Origin: CAYJLC01 sp964370735
GTDB lineage: Bacteria; Bacillota; Clostridia; Oscillospirales; Butyricicoccaceae
Direction: 5' to 3'
DNA: 13,904 nucleotides
Assembly (NCBI GenBank): GCA_964370735.1
Contig: CAYJLC010000053.1
Span: 1 to 13,904 of the forward strand
Position numbers and translations under genes: made by a program. This document shows positions 1 through 7,814 of this stretch, one piece after another. The notes under the pieces were generated by a model. It was given only the letters and a program-made list of their open reading frames with translations. It was not told the DNA's origin and made no database searches. Within the stretch, counting starts at the first letter, position 1; every line of letters begins with the position of its first letter.

Positions 1-5
1 AATGC

Positions 6-1286
6 TTAGTCATCGTTGTCATCGTCGTCGTCCTCGTCGTCTGAATCGTCATTATCATCATCATTGTCATCATCTAAATCGTCATTATCATCGTTATCAT
101 CATTGTCATCGTCTAAATCATCATTATCATCGATATCGTCGTTGTCGTCGTCTAAATCATCAATATCATCGATATCGTCGTTGTCGTCGTCTAAATCGTC
201 ATTATCGTCGATATCATCATTGTCGTCGTCTAAATCGTCATTATCGTCGTCATCGTTATCATCGTCTAAATCGTCATTATCGTCATCTAAATCATCATTG
301 TCATCGTCTTGTTCAACTTCTGATTTTACTACTTCACCAGTAGCAGCGTTGATATCGTATTCGTATTCAACACCATTCACTTCGAAATCTACTTCGTAAA
401 CCATAATTCCATCTTCAAAGTCAAGGTCGCTTTTTAGTTCAGTCACATCAGTAACACCAGCGTGTGCTAATGCAGCAGCTTTTGCAGCTTCGATACCGAT
501 ATATGCGTTTTCACTTGCAGAACCAGTAGTTGTAACAGTATCAACCGTAACATCTTGGTTTGCTTGAGTTAATAGGTTTAATTCGTTGATAGAAAGTTTA
601 GAAAGTTCTTCAACTGTATATTTTGGGTTACTAGCAACGATTTTAGTAATTAATTCTGCTTTACCAACAGATATTCCTAAATCATCGGCTTCGTTTTTCT
701 TGTCATCATCGCCTTCAACTACTAAGCTAACAACAGAACCTTCAACATTATTTGCAGCTAATGTTTCTTTGATTTCTGTGCTTAAAGCCGTTTGTAATTC
801 TTCACTTCTAGCTTCGTCTTCGTTGTCAACAGTGATTAAAACAGAGTTTTGAGCTTCTGTAATATATCCATTTTTAAGCATTGAACCAACTAAAGCATTT
901 ACAGCTACATTGATATCAGAACCTTCAAGGTTCATTTCTCCTAAAATTTTGATAGCGTCAGCATTTTTAGCTTCAACTTCAACAACTTTGTTTGCTTTGT
1001 TGATATCAAGTTCAATACTTGGGTTTACATCTAGGTAAATTGTAGAATCAACAGCATTACCTTGATTCATAATCATGTTGTATCCAACTGTGCCTCCAGC
1101 AACTAGAACGCACGCAGCAGCGACTGCTGAAAGACCTTTTATAAATTTGTTGTTTTTGTTAGTAGTGTTAGTCATAATAATCACATTTCCCTTCTCATTA
1201 TCAATGTCAGAGAGGATTCTGTCAAGAATGTCAGGGGTAGCATGTTCGAATGCTTGATTTATTTTGTCTTCAATTCGTCTACTCAT
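6..1286 (-). CDS. RsgI-like transmembrane anti-sigma factor with PepSY-like domain and Asp/Asn repeat tail
   Basis: Probably a membrane-bound inhibitor of the ECF sigma factor encoded just upstream. Seen, numbering from the chosen start: a short cytoplasmic N-terminus (about 1-45), one membrane helix (about 49-70), and then the motif DVNPSIEL with Asn88-Pro89. In RsgI proteins this Asn-Pro is the known self-cleavage site. A GKAELITKIV...YTVEELSKLSINEL segment (about 208-238) is typical of RsgI-like proteins, and a PepSY-like domain follows (about 261-324). From 327 to the end the protein is almost only Asp and Asn, in 13-residue repeats. I chose the ATG at 1286 because it forms an ATGA overlap with the sigma stop and lies 7 nt after AGAGGTG; an ATG at 1292 is too close to that site. 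The canonical RsgI N-terminal domain is not evident, so the sigma-binding segment is inferred. The TAA stop is at 6-8. Confidence 0.85.
   Translation of the reverse strand: MSRRIEDKINQAFEHATPDILDRILSDIDNEKGNVIIMTNTTNKNNKFIKGLSAVAAACVLVAGGTVGYNMIMNQGNAVDSTIYLDVNPSIELDINKANKVVEVEAKNADAIKILGEMNLEGSDINVAVNALVGSMLKNGYITEAQNSVLITVDNEDEARSEELQTALSTEIKETLAANNVEGSVVSLVVEGDDDKKNEADDLGISVGKAELITKIVASNPKYTVEELSKLSINELNLLTQANQDVTVDTVTTTGSASENAYIGIEAAKAAALAHAGVTDVTELKSDLDFEDGIMVYEVDFEVNGVEYEYDINAATGEVVKSEVEQDDDNDDLDDDNDDLDDDNDDDDNDDLDDDNDDIDDNDDLDDDNDDIDDIDDLDDDNDDIDDNDDLDDDNDDNDDNDDLDDDNDDDNDDSDDEDDDDDNDD
78..290 (-). repeat. In-frame 39-bp coding minisatellite (13-residue Asp/Asn units)
   Basis: Seven units each begin LDDDNDD within the tail of the anti-sigma factor gene. 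Four consecutive units (DNA about 233 down to 78) are full 13-mers of the form LDDDNDD-[I/N]-DD-[N/I]-DD. The first two are shorter (7 and 12 residues), and the last runs into an irregular D/N/S/E tail. All length differences are multiples of three, so the frame is kept. Expansion or contraction by slippage would change the tail length without breaking the gene. Confidence 0.85.
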
Positions 1287-1858
1287 TGCCATTCACCTCT
1301 CATTAGTTCATTTAATTTTTTTAGTGCTCTATTGTATTTTGAAAGGACAGTCGATAAACGCATATCTAATATTTCTGCAATTTCTCTGTGTTTAAAACCA
1401 GAAACTGCATGAAGTATAACGATTTGTCGTTCATCATCTTTAAGACCTGTCATACATTTTGCAAGAACCGTTCTATCTTCAAAAGATACCTCCGTTTTTG
1501 CTTCTAAGTATTTTTCCCAATCTTCTGCTGGGATATCAGATCTCTTGTTTCTTTCTCTTAATTTCATATAGCACAGATTTTTTGTAATAGTTATAATCCA
1601 AGCCATTGGCTTTCCAGTTGATTTATAACTGCTCGCAGATTTGAAAATCGAGATATACACATCGTGCATAACATCTTCTGCATCATGAGTGTTTTTCAAA
1701 AGAGTTAAAGCGAAACTGTATACCGATTTAGAAGTTTTATGGTATAAATCTGACAGAGCCTCTTTATCTTTATTTACAATTTTAAAAATACATTCATCTA
1801 GATAATTCGCATCATCTAAAACTTTAAATTCACTTACCGACGTCAAGCAAAGAATCAT
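1283..1858 (-). CDS. ECF-type RNA polymerase sigma factor (sigma-70 family)
   Basis: A 191-residue sigma factor of normal ECF length that redirects RNA polymerase to a stress or envelope regulon. Sigma region 2 spans about residues 27-103, including LLKNTHDAEDVMHDVYISIF and MAWIITITKNLCYMKLRER. Sigma region 4 spans about 132-185, with the helix-turn-helix GFKHREIAEILDMRLSTVLS and the following RALKKL. No region 3 is present. The ATG at 1858 follows AAAGGGG by 10 nt. The stop TGA overlaps the ATG of the anti-sigma gene, which implies translational coupling and matched stoichiometry. Partner type is notable: RsgI proteins are best known with SigI factors, whereas this is an ECF-architecture protein. 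The target regulon cannot be read from this window. Confidence 0.9.
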   Translation of the reverse strand: MILCLTSVSEFKVLDDANYLDECIFKIVNKDKEALSDLYHKTSKSVYSFALTLLKNTHDAEDVMHDVYISIFKSASSYKSTGKPMAWIITITKNLCYMKLRERNKRSDIPAEDWEKYLEAKTEVSFEDRTVLAKCMTGLKDDERQIVILHAVSGFKHREIAEILDMRLSTVLSKYNRALKKLNELMRGEWQ

Positions 1859-1861
1859 GTT

Positions 1862-2139
1862 GTTTTTGCCCCTTTCATATTGTTAATGCACCAGAGTGCT
1901 TTTTTATTGCATAATTTTTAAATTTTTTTATTTAAGCAATATTTAATATAAAAGGCTTTTGCAAATTGTTTTTGTCCTTTTCATATTGTTAATGCACAAG
2001 TCTGCTTTTTTATTGCATAAATTTTAAAAAATTTTTATTTATTTTAAAAAAGCTTTTCGCTAACAATATTTGAGGGGTTTTTGTCCTTCTCATATTGTTA
2101 ATGCACAAGTCTGCTTTTTTATTGCATAAATTTTAAAAA
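1862..2139 (-). repeat. Three tandem copies of a 60-63 bp element in the sigma gene leader
   Basis: Copies lie at 1862-1921, 1968-2030 and 2077-2139, spaced 106 and 109 bp apart. On the plus strand each begins GTTTTTG, continues CATATTGTTAATGCAC and ends TTTTTTATTGCATAA. The two distal copies differ at only about one position in 63. The gene-proximal copy has several changes and contains the sigma ribosome-binding site (minus-strand AAAGGGG). The distal copies keep AGGAC at the same place. The spacers also share an AGCTTTTCG-like motif near 2051 and 2194, so the original unit may have been about 107 bp. The copies lie between the predicted promoter and the start codon, so they would be transcribed. 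No known riboswitch class is recognised. Confidence 0.85.
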
Positions 2140-2165
2140 TTATTATTTATTTTTTCCATCAGTAT

Positions 2166-2194
2166 ATGATATCATTTTATTTACATAAAATCAA
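2166..2194 (-). promoter_or_regulatory. SigA-type promoter for the sigma/anti-sigma operon
   Basis: On the minus strand, TTGATT (2194-2189) is followed after exactly 17 bp by TATCAT (2171-2166). These match the housekeeping consensus at 4/6 and 5/6. Transcription would begin near 2159, giving a leader of about 300 nt that spans all three repeat copies. The rest of the 1859-2357 gap is AT-rich, and I see no gene in it. Confidence 0.6.
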
Positions 2195-2312
2195 GCTTTT
2201 CGTCTTTTTTTATATTAAATGTATATAAAAAAATTTTTACTTTATTTTTGTTTGAGTTTAATGCATAAAACTGATAAACATACACAAGCATCAAACTTGC
2301 AACTATATATTA

Positions 2313-2340
2313 AAAACCCTGTTTTTACAAACAGGGTTTT
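2313..2340 (-). terminator. Rho-independent terminator of the transport operon
   Basis: A perfect 12-bp stem, AAAACCCTGTTT / AAACAGGGTTTT, with a 4-nt loop. On the minus strand it is followed by a T-run, and it lies 17 bp past the stop of the ATPase gene. The stem also ends in T-rich sequence on the plus strand, so it could work both ways, but no plus-strand gene reads into it. Confidence 0.85.
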
Positions 2341-2357
2341 CTTTAATGTACAAGCCA

Positions 2358-3437
2358 TTAAATTCTCATAGTCGTTTCTTTATTAAATAAATGTATTTTA
2401 TCCATATTAAATGAGAATGAAACTTTTTCATCGTCTTTAAAACGAGTATCTGCTTTTGATATAGCAATAATAGGTTTGCCCTCATACTCTAAATGAATAT
2501 TTGTTTCATTGCCTAAAAGCTCTACTAATTTCGTTTCACCTATAAAATCACCTTTGCCGATAATAATATCTTCTGGTCTAACACCGATGATAACTTCCTC
2601 GTTTTGCTCATGGCGCTCTAAAACTTCATTTGCCCATTCTTTGCCGAGTTTTATCTTTTTTTCACCAATATTAATAAAAACTTCACCATCTATAAGCTCA
2701 CATTTCCCCTCGAAGAAATTCATAACAGGAACACCAATAAAAGATGCTACAAATGTGTTTGCTGGCTTTTCATAAAGCTCTTTCGGACTTGCAATTTGTT
2801 GGATAAACCCATCCTTTAATACAACGATTTTTGTGCCTAAAGTCATAGCCTCGGTTTGGTCATGTGTCACATAAATAAAAGTTGAATCTAAAGATTTATA
2901 TAGCTTTAAAATCTCGGTTCTCATGTGATTTCTAAGTTTAGCATCTAAGTTTGAAAGAGGTTCGTCCATTAAAAATACTTTTGGATTACGAACCATCGCC
3001 CTACCCATAGCAACCCTTTGTTTTTGACCACCAGAAAGATGTTTCGGCAAACGGTTTAAAACACCTTCTAGCTCTAAAATTTTAGCCACACGATATACTT
3101 CTTTCATACGCTCGTTTCTAGGTACTTTCTTAATACGCAAGCTATATGCTATATTGTCTGCTACTGTCATGTGTGGATAAAGTGCATAATTTTGGAACAC
3201 CATCGCCACATCACGATCGGCAGATTTTACATCGTTAATACGCACATCATCAATAAAAAGGTCACCCGATGTTATTTCCTCAAGACCTGCAATCATACGC
3301 AAAGTCGTCGATTTTCCACAGCCAGATGGACCTACAAAAATCACAAATTCTTTATCTTTAATTTCCAATGAAAAATCACTAACAACCGACGTTTCATCGA
3401 ATTTTTTACAAACATGACTAAATCTAATTTCTGCCAT
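2358..3437 (-). CDS. ugpC: ABC transporter ATPase, UgpC/MsmX/MalK type (CUT1 family)
   Basis: The energy-coupling subunit of a binding-protein-dependent importer, acting at the inner face of the membrane. Seen: Walker A GPSGCGKST (36-44), Q-loop Gln82 in FQNYALYPHMT, signature LSGGQKQR (134-141), Walker B VFLMDEP (154-160) with the D-loop SNLDAKLR after it, and switch His192 in THDQTEAM. The C-terminal third (from about 235) is the TOBE-type regulatory region, including GVRPEDI. The length of 359 residues is normal for the MalK/UgpC group. The gene is last in the operon; its start overlaps the HAD gene by 14 bp, with AAAAAGGA inside that gene serving as ribosome-binding site. ATPases of this group can serve several sugar importers, so the name ugpC describes the family, not a proven substrate. 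Confidence 0.93.
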   Translation of the reverse strand: MAEIRFSHVCKKFDETSVVSDFSLEIKDKEFVIFVGPSGCGKSTTLRMIAGLEEITSGDLFIDDVRINDVKSADRDVAMVFQNYALYPHMTVADNIAYSLRIKKVPRNERMKEVYRVAKILELEGVLNRLPKHLSGGQKQRVAMGRAMVRNPKVFLMDEPLSNLDAKLRNHMRTEILKLYKSLDSTFIYVTHDQTEAMTLGTKIVVLKDGFIQQIASPKELYEKPANTFVASFIGVPVMNFFEGKCELIDGEVFINIGEKKIKLGKEWANEVLERHEQNEEVIIGVRPEDIIIGKGDFIGETKLVELLGNETNIHLEYEGKPIIAISKADTRFKDDEKVSFSFNMDKIHLFNKETTMRI

Positions 3438-4167
3438 AATTAATACATTCCTTTTTGATTAAATTTGGTATGTCTGCTACCGAAGACAATATGAAATCGG
3501 CATCATTTTTAAAGTCCTCAGCTTGGCTTACACCGCTTAAAACCCCAACAGCCTTAGCTCCACTTCTTTTTGCGAATAAAATATCGTTATATGTATCGCC
3601 AACAATCATAATTTCTTCTGCTTTAAGCGAATATTCGTGCATAAAATCAAAAACCATATCTGGCGCAGGCTTTGCCCTTAAAACACCATCGTCGGCACCG
3701 ATATAATCAAACTCATCGATTACCCCTAATTTTTCAAGGCAATCTATCGCAGAACCTTTAGTGTCAGCAGTCGACATTCCGATGAAAATACCCATATCTT
3801 TCAGTTCTTCTACAAGTTTTTTTGTATCAGTAATTTCTGTGTATTTAGACTTATTGCTCACAATAAATTGCTCAAAGAAAAACACCAATTGTTTAGACAT
3901 ATTTTTTGCATCAATTTGGACATTTCTAGCCGACAAATCGTTACAAATATCCTCTGCAATCTCATCGTAAACTTTATAAGCTAAGGCGCCATTTGGTTTA
4001 ATTTTTCCATCTTTCACGCCTATCGTTTCAAGGATATATTCATTAAAATCACTATGCAAATTATTAAGTCTAGTAATTTCTGAAACGCTCCAAACTGCCG
4101 CCGAAATCCACAAAGAATGAAAGTCGATTAGCGTTCCATCTTTGTCAAATAAAATCCCTTTAATCAT
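3424..4167 (-). CDS. HAD-superfamily hydrolase (probable phosphatase)
   Basis: A cytoplasmic phosphatase of the phosphoglycolate-phosphatase/beta-phosphoglucomutase-like branch. All four HAD motifs are visible: DKDGT with nucleophile Asp8 and acid/base Asp10; the motif II serine in GMSTAD (Ser132); motif III Lys166 in RAKPAPD; and motif IV GDTYNDI (Asp191, Asp195). A helical cap lies between motifs I and II (about 18-105). The length of 247 residues is normal. The start follows a strong GGAGGTG and overlaps the end of the PHP gene by 8 bp; its own end overlaps the ATPase gene by 14 bp. In this operon it probably removes phosphate from the imported compound or from the PHP product. The exact substrate cannot be told from the sequence. 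Confidence 0.88.
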   Translation of the reverse strand: MIKGILFDKDGTLIDFHSLWISAAVWSVSEITRLNNLHSDFNEYILETIGVKDGKIKPNGALAYKVYDEIAEDICNDLSARNVQIDAKNMSKQLVFFFEQFIVSNKSKYTEITDTKKLVEELKDMGIFIGMSTADTKGSAIDCLEKLGVIDEFDYIGADDGVLRAKPAPDMVFDFMHEYSLKAEEIMIVGDTYNDILFAKRSGAKAVGVLSGVSQAEDFKNDADFILSSVADIPNLIKKECINYGRN

Positions 4168-5623
4168 AAGTCACCTCCAAAAGTGATAATGCATCTTTAA
4201 AAGTTTTAAACTTTCGTTGTTTTTTCCCAGAATAAATTGGATTTACATACGCTCTAAAATCAAATTCCTTTGTACGCACTTCTATTCTTGCCCATTTATA
4301 TTCATCGTTAAATGTAATTTTTGTAATAACTTTTTGTATATTGCCTATTTTTTCAACATTAAGTTCAGTATATTTGCCGTTTTCAACCAAGAAAATATCC
4401 ATTTCATCTATTGTGTTATAAACCGAAACTTCATAAACAACATCTTCGTTTACCTCATCCCCTGGTAAATATTCTTGGGTTTCAGAATGAATTTTTATGT
4501 CTAAATTACAAAAGCGAGTTACAAAAATATTCCCTTTTTTTACTGCTTTAAGCAGATTATTTGGCGATAAATTCTCCATAAAAACATATGTCCCAGGGTC
4601 GCCTGCTATCGATGGAATATTCGAACCCTCATAATAATCGTCGATTAAATTATGCGAATCTGAACCACCAACACCATAGATTTTATGCCCATCATTCCAC
4701 AAAATATCCATAAAGCGAATGCACGCATCATTCGACGGTGTAGCGTCGGTATATGTCGGGTCATTAATAATTTCAATTGTGTGAATTTTTGATAAATCCG
4801 TATTTTCAAACAGCCATTTCCAACGTGTTAAAAACGGATGATTTATGCTTACAATATCACCATTTTGATTTGCTTCATCGATGATTTTATTGTTAAATTC
4901 TTCGCTAGATGTCATCATAAGTTCTTCTATATAATTAGGCTCTACTTTTGTTCCAAAAATATTAAAATGCCCATTATCACTAGTGATTTCTATGCCAGGA
5001 ACTATACAAATATCTGTGTCTACCCAGCCAGTATGCACCAAATTATGCTCTGTTGGAACATAGAAATCCATATCCATCATTTTGGCTTTTTTCGTTGCAG
5101 ATGTCACCGTTTCCTTGCCATCCGAAAGATTTGTATGCGTATGGAAATCGCCTTTATACCAGCGTTTTTCACTAGAATATACTTCGTCCCAATCATATAA
5201 ATTCGTGTTTAAAGTATCGCTTTTTGTCGACCAGAAATTTGTTCCTGAAAACCCATCTGTGTCTAAACCTTTTTCATTTACACTTATTTCTATGTCAAAA
5301 CCATTCTCGATTACTTCTTTTTTAAGATATTCTGTAAAAACAGCTACAATAACTGTCCACTTTCCTTTTTTCACCTCGCCAGAAACACCTCCAACAGATG
5401 TTTCAAGCCCACTTTCAGACAAAACGATAGTTTCATCTTTTGCGAGTAATTTTTTAAGTCTAATATCGCCGTCTGGGTCAATCAAAGAAAGCATTAGACC
5501 ATAACTTCTAATATCAACCGACGTTTTATAAGTTATGTATGCCTTACTTAAATTTAAGGGAATTTCAACAAATTCCCTTAAAATATTACTTTGATTATAA
5601 ATATATTGCAATTTTACATTCAT
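4160..5623 (-). CDS. PHP-domain metallohydrolase, CehA/McbA-like (probable phosphoesterase)
   Basis: A 487-residue protein with no signal peptide, so probably cytoplasmic. An N-terminal beta-rich domain (about 1-155) precedes a PHP metal-dependent hydrolase domain (about 156-370), and a beta-rich C-terminal part follows. Metal-ligand motifs are in the expected order: KGDFHTHTNLSDG (His161, His163), TEHN (Glu192, His193), GIEI with Glu212, GHFNIFG (His219), NHPF (His262) and GSDSHN (Asp322, His324). PHP enzymes usually hydrolyse phosphomonoesters or phosphodiesters with two or three metals. CehA/McbA relatives also include carbamate hydrolases, so the chemistry is not fixed. Sitting between a binding-protein gene and a HAD phosphatase gene, a role in cutting an imported phosphodiester is the most economical reading. 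GGAGA lies 11-12 nt before the ATG, 28 bp after the binding-protein gene. Confidence 0.85.
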   Translation of the reverse strand: MNVKLQYIYNQSNILREFVEIPLNLSKAYITYKTSVDIRSYGLMLSLIDPDGDIRLKKLLAKDETIVLSESGLETSVGGVSGEVKKGKWTVIVAVFTEYLKKEVIENGFDIEISVNEKGLDTDGFSGTNFWSTKSDTLNTNLYDWDEVYSSEKRWYKGDFHTHTNLSDGKETVTSATKKAKMMDMDFYVPTEHNLVHTGWVDTDICIVPGIEITSDNGHFNIFGTKVEPNYIEELMMTSSEEFNNKIIDEANQNGDIVSINHPFLTRWKWLFENTDLSKIHTIEIINDPTYTDATPSNDACIRFMDILWNDGHKIYGVGGSDSHNLIDDYYEGSNIPSIAGDPGTYVFMENLSPNNLLKAVKKGNIFVTRFCNLDIKIHSETQEYLPGDEVNEDVVYEVSVYNTIDEMDIFLVENGKYTELNVEKIGNIQKVITKITFNDEYKWARIEVRTKEFDFRAYVNPIYSGKKQRKFKTFKDALSLLEVTYD

Positions 5624-5651
5624 TTATAATTCATTCTCCAATAAAATACTA

Positions 5652-6956
5652 TTATTTTAGGTTATCTAACGCAGCTTGTGCTGTTATTTGTGCCTCGTCT
5701 AATGCCTCTTTTGCTGAAATATTCTCAAGCTCTACTTTATCTGCTGCAATTACTAATGCATCTATGATTTTTCCACCTGTTGGGTCGTATAATGGTGCAG
5801 AACCATGTGATGCTTGTGCTAGTGGAACTAAAACTTGTGGATTTTCTTCTGCATAAGCCATAAATTCTGGCACTTCTTGCACTGAATTACGAACTGCGAT
5901 ATAACCTGTGTTCATAGTCCATTTTGCTTGACTTTCAGGAGAAGTGAAGAATTTCATAAATTCATAAGCACCCTCTTTTTCTGGTGATGATGAATTTTCA
6001 AGCATAGCAAATTGTAATGCGTCAGCAGTTGGTGCAGAAGGGTTTGAACCAAAACCTGGTTGTTCCATTGCAGCTACAATAGAGAAATCTAAATCTGCTT
6101 GGTCGCCTGAAGAACCTGTGTATCCACCAGCTTTATTTTGTAGCACATCGTCAATTGTTTTGTACCAGTATTCCCAACCTTGGCCACCTGAGTTTACAGT
6201 CATTATTTTATCATCGTGAATCCATGTTCTAAAGCTTTCCCAAACTTCAACCCACTCGTCAGAGTTTATAAGTACAGTTTCTCCGTCTTCAGAAATTAAT
6301 TTTGCACCGTTGCTTAAAGATGCGTCTACTAAATTCCATGCACCCCACATAGGTTCCCAACCATATTCAAAACCGTCTAAAGCTGCAATATCTGTCGCTA
6401 CTTTCTCTAAATCTTGCCATGTTTTAATATCTTCAGCCTTAGCACCTACTGCTTCAAACGCTTCGATATTGTAATACATAACTTGCGTCGTGCCATAAGC
6501 TGGAAGTGCGAATAATCCGTCACCTAAAACCCCTTGGTTATAAAAAACTTCTAAGTAATCATCTTTTGCAAAGCTATCGTCAGCATTAATGAAAGTATTC
6601 AAATCGGCAGTTAAGCCTTTTTCAAATAAATTTCTAGCATCAGCAACATCTAAAAGTGCCATATCTGGCGCTGTTTTTCCTGCGATTGCAGATTGTAATT
6701 TTTGATAAGTTTCCCCGTAATCTGCTTGTGTGTTAGTAACCACAACATACTCGTCTTGCGACGCATTGAACTCTTCTACAATTTCAGCCACAACATTTAC
6801 AGCTGTTTTACCACCAGAATACCAAAATTCTACTTCAACTTTTCCCTCTGCCGTTGTTTGTGGCTCTTCACTAGCAGCGTTGCCATCAGTACAACCTGCA
6901 AGTAGACTTAAACTCATAATTAAACCTAATGTTAATGCCATTAATCTTCTTTTCAT
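5652..6956 (-). CDS. ABC transporter substrate-binding lipoprotein (family 1, UgpB-like)
   Basis: The extracellular ligand-binding component of the importer. It has a lipoprotein signal: MKRR, a hydrophobic core, and the lipobox LLAGC with Cys22 as lipidation site. An acidic, Gln/Thr-containing linker leads into a family-1 solute-binding fold (about 37-434). The opening VEFWYSGGKT, the TWQDLEKVA helix, the FMKFFTSPESQAKWTMNTGY block and the TGGKI segment near the C-terminus resemble UgpB and relatives, which bind glycerol-3-phosphate or glycerophosphodiesters. Many sugar-binding proteins share most of these features. The length of 434 residues is typical. AAGGAG lies 10 nt before the ATG, and the gene sits 24 bp after the second permease. 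Ligand assignment is an inference from similarity and context. Confidence 0.9.
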   Translation of the reverse strand: MKRRLMALTLGLIMSLSLLAGCTDGNAASEEPQTTAEGKVEVEFWYSGGKTAVNVVAEIVEEFNASQDEYVVVTNTQADYGETYQKLQSAIAGKTAPDMALLDVADARNLFEKGLTADLNTFINADDSFAKDDYLEVFYNQGVLGDGLFALPAYGTTQVMYYNIEAFEAVGAKAEDIKTWQDLEKVATDIAALDGFEYGWEPMWGAWNLVDASLSNGAKLISEDGETVLINSDEWVEVWESFRTWIHDDKIMTVNSGGQGWEYWYKTIDDVLQNKAGGYTGSSGDQADLDFSIVAAMEQPGFGSNPSAPTADALQFAMLENSSSPEKEGAYEFMKFFTSPESQAKWTMNTGYIAVRNSVQEVPEFMAYAEENPQVLVPLAQASHGSAPLYDPTGGKIIDALVIAADKVELENISAKEALDEAQITAQAALDNLK

Positions 6957-6980
6957 TTTAAAAATTCTCCTTAAATTAAA

Positions 6981-7799
6981 TTACCCTTTTGTACCTGTAT
7001 CTCCACCAATTCCACTTATAAACCATTTTTGTGTACACGCAAATAATATAAGCAGTGGTAATACTATTAATGCCGAACCAGCCATTACAAGTGGCCATTC
7101 TGTTCCATAAGCTCCACCTTCGATGAAGAAACGGCGTAAACCTTGTGAAACTAGTGCTTTTTCTGGCGTGTCTGTTATTAAAGACGGCCACATATAATTG
7201 TTGTAACTTGTTATGAAATTCATAAGCCCGAAAGTTATGAAAGACGGTTTTGTCATTGGATATACAATGCTCCAAAGTATTCTGAAATTTGAAGCGCCAT
7301 CTACTCTTGCAGCCTCGATTAATGAAATCGGTACTTGCATAAATGCCTGTCTTAAAAGGAATATACCAAAAATACTTACTGTACTTGATAAAATAAGCCC
7401 TTCAAAAGTATCTAGTAAATTTAAGTCCGACAGAATAATATAACTCGGTATATACGTTGCGGCAGCAGGCAACATATAAGTCCCCATTATAATCGCAAAA
7501 AGTAAATTTTGCCCTTTGAATTTTAAGAAAACTATTCCGTAGGCAATCATCGCACCTGTTAAAATCTGAATTACAATAATCGCTGTTGAAACGAATAAAC
7601 TATTCCACACATATAGTAGTAGTGGTGAATTAAAAGTTACCTCATAAAAGTTTTGCCATTGTGCTACTGTTGGGAAAAATATTGTCACATCCATAACTTC
7701 GGCTTTAGTTTTTAAAGCACTTAAAATCATCCAAATAAATGGAAAGAATGCGAAAATTCCAACCGAGGCAAGTGTAAATATTTTTAGAATTTTTTTCAT
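6981..7799 (-). CDS. ABC transporter permease, UgpE/MalG type
   Basis: The second inner-membrane subunit of the CUT1-type importer. The 272 residues contain about six membrane helices, the first at about 8-28. The cytoplasmic EAA loop that contacts the ATPase reads LIEAARVDGASNFRILWSIV (160-179), with the conserved EAA and G spacing. Length and layout fit the UgpE/MalG/LacG group. The start follows AGAGGG by 6 nt and lies 15 bp after the first permease gene. It must act with the adjacent permease and the distal ATPase. Confidence 0.93.
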   Translation of the reverse strand: MKKILKIFTLASVGIFAFFPFIWMILSALKTKAEVMDVTIFFPTVAQWQNFYEVTFNSPLLLYVWNSLFVSTAIIVIQILTGAMIAYGIVFLKFKGQNLLFAIIMGTYMLPAAATYIPSYIILSDLNLLDTFEGLILSSTVSIFGIFLLRQAFMQVPISLIEAARVDGASNFRILWSIVYPMTKPSFITFGLMNFITSYNNYMWPSLITDTPEKALVSQGLRRFFIEGGAYGTEWPLVMAGSALIVLPLLILFACTQKWFISGIGGDTGTKG

Positions 7800-7814
7800 T
7801 TGTTACCCTCTCTA

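Noticed and set aside
2..399. Long plus-strand open frames rich in His/Arg or Ser over the Asp/Asn repeat
   Set aside because: They are complements of a low-complexity coding repeat with few stop codons in any frame. They lack ribosome-binding sites, and the minus-strand gene explains the sequence.
1967..2100. Short minus-strand frames starting ATG-AAA/AGA-AGG in the repeats as leader peptides
   Set aside because: No Shine-Dalgarno precedes these ATGs, and the predicted peptides differ between copies after a few residues.
1981..2110. TTAATGCACA in the repeats as DnaA boxes of a replication origin
   Set aside because: It does not match TTATNCACA because of an extra base, and no origin-linked genes are present.
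1862..2139. The repeats as a CRISPR array
   Set aside because: There are only three copies, the spacing is too long, the spacers are AT-rich and partly similar to each other, and no cas genes are nearby.
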